Positions 1 to 14,510 of a stretch of 14,510 nt of DNA are shown here, one piece after another. The stretch is from positions 1 through 14,510 of the forward strand of contig JAKQSH010000401.1 in NCBI GenBank assembly GCA_029570245.1, read 5' to 3'. Source of the stretch: Deltaproteobacteria bacterium. Its GTDB lineage: Bacteria > Myxococcota_A > SURF-8. The notes beneath the pieces were generated by a model. That model saw only the letters and a program-made list of their open reading frames with translations, ran no database searches and was not told the origin of the DNA. The position numbers and the translations under genes were made by a program. How positions within the stretch are numbered: position 1 is the first letter of the stretch; each line of letters begins with the position of its first letter.

Positions 1-309
1 CCCCGTGGTCTGATGCCGAACCCCAAAGTCGGAACGGTTACGTTCGATGTCGCCAAGGCCGTGCGTGAAGCCAAGGCCGGCCGTATCGAATACCGTGTTG
101 ACAAGGCCGGTATCATTCATGCTCCGGTCGGTCGTGTTTCATTCAACAAAGACAAGCTCAGAGAAAACATCCTGGAGCTCATGGATGCTCTTCTCAAGGC
201 CAAGCCGTCATCGGCCAAAGGTACATATGTCCGTACGGTTACGATTTCGTCCACCATGGGGCCCGGCGTTCGTCTTGATGTCGCCGATGTCCTTTCGACG
301 ATTCGTTAA
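1..309 (+). CDS. rplA: Large-subunit ribosomal protein L1 (uL1), C-terminal part
   Basis: This is the last 102 codons of the L1 gene. The frame is open to the first base, so the true start lies upstream, and the ATG at 13 is an internal Met. The first residues read PRGLMPNPKVGTVT, a hallmark L1 motif. The rest is the usual C-terminal region, with a KAGRIEYRVDKAGIIHAPVGRVSF segment split here only by position (about residues 26-49 of the fragment). L1 forms the mobile L1 stalk of the 50S subunit near the E site, helps release deacylated tRNA, and in many bacteria represses its own operon by binding the leader mRNA; that leader is outside this window. About 130 N-terminal residues are missing compared with the usual length near 230. 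It ends in TAA and is followed 28 bases later by rplJ. By family convention rplK would lie upstream. Confidence 0.97.
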   Translation, partial: PRGLMPNPKVGTVTFDVAKAVREAKAGRIEYRVDKAGIIHAPVGRVSFNKDKLRENILELMDALLKAKPSSAKGTYVRTVTISSTMGPGVRLDVADVLSTIR

Positions 310-337
310 TGCCGCAGAGCAGAAGGGTTGGTAAGCC

Positions 338-865
338 GTGAACAAACAAGGTAAATCTGAAATAATAGATGCTCTGCACGAGAAGTTCGCGAATTCTTCC
401 GCGAGCGTACTCGTTCACTACAGTGGTATGAGCACCAGTCAGGTCAACGAAATCCGCAGAAAGTGCCACGAACTCGGCGTGACCTATCAGGTCATCAAGA
501 ACCGTCTGGCCAAGCGCGCCGCGCAGGGAACCGAAACCGAGCTGTTCAGCTCGAAATTCAAGGGTCCTTCTGCGATCATCATCGGATATAAAGACGAAAT
601 AGCTCCCGCCAAGGCGGTTGTGAAATTCGTAAAAGAGTTCGAACTGCTGAAACTTGTCGGCGGTTCATTGAACGGTAAACTGCTTACGGATAAGGAAGTC
701 ATTCAGCTTTCGAAGATGCCGGGCCGCAACGAACTTCGCGGCCAGCTTCTCGGACTCTTCAATGCTGTTCCGGGTGGTTTCGTGCGTTTGCTCAACGCCG
801 TACCCGCCGGACTTCTCAATGTTCTGGAAGCGAGAAAGCGTCAGTTGGAAGAAGGTCAAAACTAA
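338..865 (+). CDS. rplJ: Large-subunit ribosomal protein L10 (uL10), stalk base
   Basis: This 175-residue protein has the normal length for L10. It anchors the L7/L12 dimers to 23S rRNA and so forms the base of the stalk that recruits translational GTPases. The N-terminal globular domain is recognisable from the VLVHYSGMSTSQVNEIRRK stretch (about residues 24-43) and the YQVIKNRLAKRA rRNA-binding segment (about 50-62). The C-terminal part, about residues 135-175, is helical in character (FNAVPGGFVRLLNAVPAGLLNVLEARK region) and is where L12 dimers bind in this family. The start is GTG at 338, with AAGGG about 10 bases upstream. No in-frame ATG near the beginning fits better. The gene sits 28 bases after rplA and 51 bases before rplL, the conserved order. 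In E. coli the L10-L12 complex represses this operon by binding a leader between rplA and rplJ; the gap here is only 28 bases, so any such site would have to overlap coding sequence. Confidence 0.97.
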   Translation: MNKQGKSEIIDALHEKFANSSASVLVHYSGMSTSQVNEIRRKCHELGVTYQVIKNRLAKRAAQGTETELFSSKFKGPSAIIIGYKDEIAPAKAVVKFVKEFELLKLVGGSLNGKLLTDKEVIQLSKMPGRNELRGQLLGLFNAVPGGFVRLLNAVPAGLLNVLEARKRQLEEGQN

Positions 866-916
866 TCAGGGATTTTCTCTGGTTCAGCATCTGTTGTTCT
901 TAAAAGGAGATTTGAA

Positions 917-1300
917 ATGTCAGTTACGAAAGATCAGGTAAAGGAATTTCTCGGTGCAATGTCGGTAGTCGAACTGGCCGGCCTTATTAAAGAGCTGGAA
1001 GAAGCCTGGGGTGTTTCCGCTGCCGCTCCCGTAGCCGCTGTCGCCGCTGTGGCCGCTCCGGCTGAGGCTGCCGCTCCCGCCGCCGAAAAGACCGATTTCA
1101 AGGTCATCCTCACCTCTTTCGGTGATCAGAAGATTCAGGTCATCAAAGTTATCCGCGCCATCACCGGTCTGGGTCTGAAGGAAGCCAAGGACCTCGTGGA
1201 AGGCGTTCCGGGAACCATCAAAGAGGCCGCCCCCAAAGAAGAGGCCGAGGATATCAAGAAGAAGCTCGAAGAAGTCGGCGCCAAAGTCGAAATCAAGTAG
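917..1300 (+). CDS. rplL: Large-subunit ribosomal protein L7/L12 (bL12)
   Basis: This 127-residue protein is the multi-copy stalk protein that contacts EF-Tu, EF-G, IF2 and RF3 and stimulates GTP hydrolysis. Three parts are visible. An N-terminal dimerisation and L10-binding domain covers about residues 1-33. An Ala/Pro/Val hinge covers about 34-56 and is rich in repeated Ala runs. The C-terminal factor-binding domain covers about 60-127, with the conserved TGLGLKEAKDLVEGVP motif. The start is ATG at 917, preceded by AAGGAG (904-909) at a 7-base spacing, an excellent ribosome binding site that suits the need for several L12 copies per ribosome. All 24 Ala codons are GCC (15), GCT (8) or GCA (1), with no GCG. 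This is a useful local reference for codon use in a highly expressed gene and contrasts with tuf. Confidence 0.98.
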   Translation: MSVTKDQVKEFLGAMSVVELAGLIKELEEAWGVSAAAPVAAVAAVAAPAEAAAPAAEKTDFKVILTSFGDQKIQVIKVIRAITGLGLKEAKDLVEGVPGTIKEAAPKEEAEDIKKKLEEVGAKVEIK

Positions 1301-1385
1301 TTTCAGGCCTTCAGAGAAAACTAAGGGCTGTTTTGGATTCGCGGCTGCAATATAGTTTCTAACGACACGCGGAAAGAGAGCACAA

Positions 1386-5513
<4,128 letters not shown>

Positions 5514-5574
5514 CCCGGATTTTCCTGTTGGCAGGTATACAATATCTTGAGTTATTCAGGATAAGGAGAAGGCC

Positions 5575-9927
<4,353 letters not shown>

Positions 9928-9984
9928 AACTTAATGAGGTTTTTCGTTTGCAGATTGATTTTTGCGAATAATTTCAAAAGAATC

Positions 9985-10012
9985 TTGACAGCACCGGAAA
10001 GCTGACTAAAAT
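9985..10012 (+). promoter_or_regulatory. Sigma70-type promoter for the str operon
   Basis: A perfect -35 hexamer TTGACA (9985-9990) and a 5/6 -10 hexamer TAAAAT (10007-10012) are separated by 16 bases in the 153-base rpoC-rpsL spacer. Transcription would begin about 10018-10020, leaving an mRNA leader of roughly 60 bases before the rpsL ATG at 10081. This is the best promoter-like sequence in the window. It implies that rpsL-rpsG-fusA can be made independently of the rpo genes, in addition to any read-through from rpoC. It is inferred from sequence only, and the active sigma factor is not known. Confidence 0.75.
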
Positions 10013-10015
10013 TAG

Positions 10016-10030
10016 AGCCCTTTTGGGGCT
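10016..10030 (+). other. Small hairpin in the rpoC-rpsL spacer
   Basis: AGCCC (10016-10020) pairs with GGGCT (10026-10030) around a five-base loop. No T-run follows, so it does not look like an intrinsic terminator. It overlaps the predicted start of transcription of the str promoter, so it could fold completely only in RNA reading through from rpoC. It may have no function. Confidence 0.35.
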
Positions 10031-10080
10031 TGAGTTTGATGATCCGTATGGACTGAAGGTATTGAAAGGGTAAGAAAAAG

Positions 10081-10452
10081 ATGCCGACCATCAACCAGTT
10101 GGTACGCAAAGGACGCATTAAAGTTACAAGAAAGACGGCATCCCCGGCTTTGAAGGCTTGTCCTCAGCGCAGAGGCGTGTGCGTACGTATTTACACCGTG
10201 ACCCCGAAAAAGCCGAACTCAGCTCTCCGCAAGGTAGCCCGTGTTCGTCTTACATCCGGCTATGAAGCCACCTGCTATATTCCGGGTGAAGGTCACAACC
10301 TGCAGGAACACTCCGTCGTCCTCATCAGAGGCGGTCGTGTGAAGGACCTTCCCGGTGTCCGTTATCACGTTATCCGTGGTACGCTGGACGCTGTCGGCGT
10401 TGAAGCCAGAAGAGCCGGACGCAGCCTCTACGGAGCCAAGAAACCCAAATAA
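10081..10452 (+). CDS. rpsL: Small-subunit ribosomal protein S12 (uS12)
   Basis: This 123-residue protein aligns end to end with the E. coli-type short S12. It sits at the decoding centre of the 30S subunit and controls accuracy. The TPKKPNSALRK loop (residues 41-51) and the GGRVKDLPGVRYH loop (84-96) are fully conserved. K43 and K88, the classical streptomycin-resistance positions, are wild type. D89, the residue methylthiolated by RimO in some bacteria, is present; whether it is modified here cannot be seen. The start is ATG at 10081 with GAAAGGG (10064-10070) about 10 bases upstream. As first gene of the str cluster it follows the promoter at 9985-10012 and is 47 bases from rpsG. Confidence 0.98.
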   Translation: MPTINQLVRKGRIKVTRKTASPALKACPQRRGVCVRIYTVTPKKPNSALRKVARVRLTSGYEATCYIPGEGHNLQEHSVVLIRGGRVKDLPGVRYHVIRGTLDAVGVEARRAGRSLYGAKKPK

Positions 10453-10499
10453 CTCATTGCAGCCATTAAGAAAAGCTTAAACGGAACAAGGGAATCCAG

Positions 10500-10970
10500 A
10501 TGCCAAGAAGAAGGGAAGTAGAGAAAAGACACATCCTGCCGGACCCAAAATACAAGGATGTTCTGATTGCAAAAGTAATCAACGGAATCATGTCTCGCGG
10601 TAAACGCAGCGTAGCCGAGAAGATTCTTTACGGAAGTCTCGACATTATTTCCGAAAAGGTCAAAGACGACCCCGCCGGTGTCCTCAGAAAAGCCATCGAC
10701 AATCTGAAGCCCATCGTTGAGGTTAAATCTCGTCGTGTAGGCGGCGCCACTTATCAGGTTCCTATCGAAGTTTCCTCTTCGCGCAAGCAGGCTCTGGCGA
10801 TTCGCTGGCTGGTAGGATATTCCCGCAGCCGCAGCGAGCGCACCATGAGAGAGCGCCTGGCCGGTGAAATTCTCGACGCTTACAACAAGAGAGGCTCTGC
10901 CTTCAAAAAGCGTGAGGACGTGCATCGCATGGCCGAAGCCAACAAGGCTTTCGCCCACTACCGCTGGTAG
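10500..10970 (+). CDS. rpsG: Small-subunit ribosomal protein S7 (uS7)
   Basis: This 156-residue protein is the primary 16S rRNA-binding protein that starts assembly of the 30S head and lines the E-site mRNA exit. The start MPRRREVEKR, the SRGKRSVAEKILY region (about 35-48) and the long RRVGGATYQVPIEVSSSRKQ stretch (about residues 78-97) are typical, and the length is normal. The start is ATG at 10500 with AAGGG (10488-10492) seven bases upstream. In E. coli S7 represses the str operon by binding the rpsL-rpsG spacer. Here that spacer is only 47 bases and shows just a weak A/T stem (TTAAG 10466-10470 with CTTAA 10476-10480). The strong structures lie instead after rpsG. Confidence 0.98.
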   Translation: MPRRREVEKRHILPDPKYKDVLIAKVINGIMSRGKRSVAEKILYGSLDIISEKVKDDPAGVLRKAIDNLKPIVEVKSRRVGGATYQVPIEVSSSRKQALAIRWLVGYSRSRSERTMRERLAGEILDAYNKRGSAFKKREDVHRMAEANKAFAHYRW

Positions 10971-10992
10971 TTTTAAAACTCAAATCCGGTTA

Positions 10993-11028
10993 CGGCCCGC
11001 GTCGAATTGCACTTTCGATAGCGGGCCG
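10993..11028 (+). other. Strong two-part hairpin in the rpsG-fusA spacer
   Basis: An outer stem CGGCCCGC (10993-11000) pairs perfectly with GCGGGCCG (11021-11028). Inside it, after a one-base and a two-base bulge, TCGAA (11002-11006) pairs with TTCGA (11014-11018) around a seven-base loop. That is 13 base pairs, mostly G-C. The following bases (ATTTCTGT) are not a proper T-run, so it is at best a weak terminator. It starts 22 bases after the rpsG stop. Possible roles are mRNA protection, a processing site, a partial terminator or a protein-binding regulatory element. Confidence 0.7.
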
Positions 11029-11042
11029 ATTTCTGTATATGC

Positions 11043-11068
11043 TGTGTCGTCGTTTTTTCGGCGGCACA
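11043..11068 (+). other. Second hairpin just upstream of fusA
   Basis: TGTGTCGTCG (11043-11052) pairs with CGGCGGCACA (11059-11068) as a ten-base-pair stem with two G-T (G-U in RNA) pairs and a loop of six T. A short TTTT (11069-11072) follows. It ends 25 bases before the fusA ribosome binding site. Its position suits an attenuator or a structure that sets the level of EF-G relative to S7. The short T-run means strong termination is unlikely. Confidence 0.6.
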
Positions 11069-11093
11069 TTTTCGGATGCTGATCGCTTCTGGC

Positions 11094-11099
11094 AGAGGA
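11094..11099 (+). promoter_or_regulatory. Ribosome binding site that fixes the fusA start
   Basis: AGAGGA lies six bases before the TTG at 11106. The alternative in-frame ATG at 11076 has no Shine-Dalgarno sequence; the bases before it belong to the second hairpin and its T-run. With the TTG start, the P-loop falls at exactly the same residue numbers (17-24) as in E. coli EF-G. Confidence 0.75.
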
Positions 11100-11105
11100 T
11101 TCAAG

Positions 11106-13178
<2,073 letters not shown>

Positions 13179-13198
13179 TTTTTTTCTACATTCGAAGC

Positions 13199-13227
13199 TT
13201 GCAAAATTCGGCGCAGTGGGTTATAAG
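13199..13227 (+). promoter_or_regulatory. Candidate sigma70-type promoter for tuf
   Basis: TTGCAA (13199-13204, 4/6) and TATAAG (13222-13227, 5/6) are separated by 17 bases in the fusA-tuf spacer. Transcription would start near 13234, giving a leader of about 85 bases before the tuf ATG. A separate promoter fits the known need for more EF-Tu than EF-G. It is inferred from sequence only. Confidence 0.55.
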
Positions 13228-13237
13228 GTGTAGCTCT

Positions 13238-13260
13238 GAAAAATCGTTCGGGAATTTTTC
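13238..13260 (+). other. A/T-stem hairpin in the tuf leader
   Basis: GAAAAAT (13238-13244) pairs with ATTTTTC (13254-13260) around a nine-base loop. The stem is almost all A-T, so it is weak. The T-run lies in the 3' arm, so it could act as a poor terminator of fusA read-through or simply be a leader structure. The following 40 bases are strongly A+T-rich. Confidence 0.35.
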
Positions 13261-13319
13261 TGAAATAATATAAAGAATATATGACAAATAGATAGTTCAA
13301 GGAAAGCAGGAGAAACACA

Positions 13320-14510
13320 ATGGCGAAAGCGAAATTTGAGCGTACGAAGCCGCACGTGAACATTGGAACGATCGGACACATCGACCATGGCAAGACAACG
13401 TTGACGGCTGCGATCACGAAGACGCTGTCGAGTCGTGGTCTGGCGAAGTTTACGGCGTTTGACGAGATTGACAAGGCTCCTGAAGAGAAGGAGCGCGGCA
13501 TAACGATCAACACGGCGCACATTGAGTATGAGACAGCGAAGCGCCATTACGCCCATGTGGACTGTCCGGGACACGCGGACTATATAAAGAACATGATCAC
13601 CGGAGCGGCGCAGATGGACGGAGCGATACTGGTTGTTGCAGCGAACGACGGTCCGATGCCTCAGACTCGCGAGCACATACTGCTGGCGCGTCAGGTGGGA
13701 GTGCCCCGCATTGTGGTGTTTCTGAACAAGGTTGACATGGTAGAGGACCCAGAGCTTCTGGAGCTGGTGGAGCTTGAGTTGAGGGAGCTGCTGAGTTCGT
13801 ATGAGTTCCCCGGCGACGAGATTCCGATAGTGCGCGGCTCTGCGCTGAAGGCGTTGGAGGGCGAAGAGAGCGAGCTTGGAGCGCTGGCGGTGATGAAGCT
13901 GATGGATGCTGTGGACTCGTACATACCGCAGCCTGAGCGTGCAGTGGACAAGCCGTTCCTGATGCCTGTGGAAGACGTGTTTACGATATCCGGTCGTGGA
14001 ACGGTTGCGACTGGTCGTGTAGAGCGCGGAGTGGTGAAGACCGGCGAAGAAGTCGAGATAGTCGGAATAATGGAAACGCGGAAGACGGTAGTGACAGGCG
14101 TGGAGATGTTCCGCAAGATACTGGATCAGGGCGAAGCCGGAGACAACGTGGGCTGTCTGCTGCGCGGAGTGAAGCGCGAAGAGATAGAGCGTGGTCAGGT
14201 TCTGGCGAAGCCGGGATCAATAACGCCGCATAAGAAGTTTGAGGGAGAGGTATACATTCTGTCGAAGGAGGAAGGCGGCCGTCATACGCCGTTCTTCAAC
14301 GGATACAGACCGCAGTTTTATTTCCGTACGACGGACGTTACGGGTATTGTGACGCTGCCGGAAGGAACGGAGATGGTAATGCCTGGTGACCGGGTGAAGA
14401 TAGTGGGCGAGCTGATAACGCCGATCGCGATGGAGGAAGGTCTCCGTTTTGCAATCCGCGAGGGCGGCCGCACCGTAGGCGCCGGCGTCGTTTCCAAAAT
14501 CATCGCGTAA
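13320..14510 (+). CDS. tuf: Translation elongation factor Tu
   Basis: This complete 396-residue EF-Tu carries aminoacyl-tRNA to the ribosomal A site as a GTP complex. The stop codon is the last three bases of the window. The GTPase motifs are GHIDHGKT (19-26), RGITIN (59-64), DCPGH (81-85), NKVD (136-139) and GSALK (173-177). Domains 2 and 3 follow from about residue 210, with FTISGRGTVATGRVERG, the GYRPQFYFRTTDVTG region and a VVSKIIA end. The start is ATG at 13320 with AGGAGA (13308-13313) six bases upstream. It follows fusA by 141 bases and appears to have its own promoter. Codon use is unlike its neighbours: 21 of 30 Ala codons are GCG, 21 of 29 Thr are ACG, 22 of 38 Val are GTG, and there are 14 ATA Ile codons. 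The last 22 codons return to GCC, ACC, GTC, CTC and ATC. Horizontal transfer or recombination with a second tuf copy is possible. Confidence 0.98.
   Translation: MAKAKFERTKPHVNIGTIGHIDHGKTTLTAAITKTLSSRGLAKFTAFDEIDKAPEEKERGITINTAHIEYETAKRHYAHVDCPGHADYIKNMITGAAQMDGAILVVAANDGPMPQTREHILLARQVGVPRIVVFLNKVDMVEDPELLELVELELRELLSSYEFPGDEIPIVRGSALKALEGEESELGALAVMKLMDAVDSYIPQPERAVDKPFLMPVEDVFTISGRGTVATGRVERGVVKTGEEVEIVGIMETRKTVVTGVEMFRKILDQGEAGDNVGCLLRGVKREEIERGQVLAKPGSITPHKKFEGEVYILSKEEGGRHTPFFNGYRPQFYFRTTDVTGIVTLPEGTEMVMPGDRVKIVGELITPIAMEEGLRFAIREGGRTVGAGVVSKIIA

Noticed and set aside
47..334. Second + strand open frame overlapping the end of rplA
   Set aside because: The residue composition is Ser/Arg/Pro-rich and typical of a frame-shifted shadow, and the L1 frame is unmistakable.
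1301..1385. Possible promoter or attenuator in the rplL-rpoB spacer (TATAGT near 1351-1356; CCTT/AAGG stem near 1308-1326)
   Set aside because: No acceptable -35 at proper spacing (TTGGAT is only 12 bases away), and the stem has a G-G mismatch with few pairs. Too weak to annotate.
10016..10030. rpoC terminator
   Set aside because: The five-pair stem has no following T-run and overlaps the str promoter start region, so I list it only as a small hairpin.
11007..11043. Promoter for fusA within the rpsG-fusA spacer (TTGCAC with TGTATA or TATGCT)
   Set aside because: Spacings are 21 bases or otherwise poor, and the bases are better explained as parts of the two hairpins.
13247..13274. Second tuf promoter (TTCGGG-N16-TATAAA)
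   Set aside because: The -35 is poor, and A/T-rich leaders give many chance -10 matches.

Overview
The window is a dense block of core transcription and translation genes, all on the + strand: the end of rplA, then rplJ, rplL, rpoB, rpoC, rpsL, rpsG, fusA and tuf. It joins the classical 'beta' operon (ribosomal stalk proteins plus RNA polymerase beta and beta') to the 'str' operon (S12, S7, EF-G, EF-Tu). There are no RNA genes, mobile elements, CRISPR arrays or large repeats, and no gene-free stretch longer than 300 bases. I see no wholly new system. What deserves attention is in the spacers and in unusual details of known genes.

Organism: a bacterium of moderate G+C (mid-50s percent by eye) with a Shine-Dalgarno-using genome and GTG and TTG starts as well as ATG. 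Beta' carries a large insertion in its trigger loop (SI3-like), and beta is about as long as the E. coli protein. Both point to a Gram-negative-type lineage rather than a Firmicute or Actinobacterium. A PVC-group member such as Lentisphaerota is my low-confidence guess; the sequence alone does not settle the phylum.

Layout. Bases 1-1300 hold the L1 C-terminus, L10 and L7/L12. Bases 1386-5513 and 5575-9927 hold rpoB and rpoC; rpoC ends in an acidic tail of about 85 residues. A near-consensus sigma70-type promoter (TTGACA-N16-TAAAAT, 9985-10012) lies in the 153-base rpoC-rpsL spacer, so the str genes can be transcribed independently of the rpo genes. rpsL and rpsG follow closely. The rpsG-fusA spacer holds two strong consecutive hairpins just before the TTG start of fusA. 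The fusA-tuf spacer is A+T-rich and carries its own promoter candidate.

Function. L10 and L7/L12 form the ribosomal stalk that recruits and activates the GTPases EF-G and EF-Tu, which are encoded at the other end of the window. S12 and S7 are small-subunit proteins of the decoding and mRNA/E-site regions. Beta and beta' form the RNA polymerase active site.

Main oddities. tuf uses a codon dialect (GCG, ACG, GTG, ATA) unlike the other highly expressed genes here and returns to the local dialect only in its last 22 codons. EF-G lacks the usual histidine motif at the tip of domain IV. The rpsG-fusA spacer contains the two tandem hairpins. Beta' has the long acidic tail.
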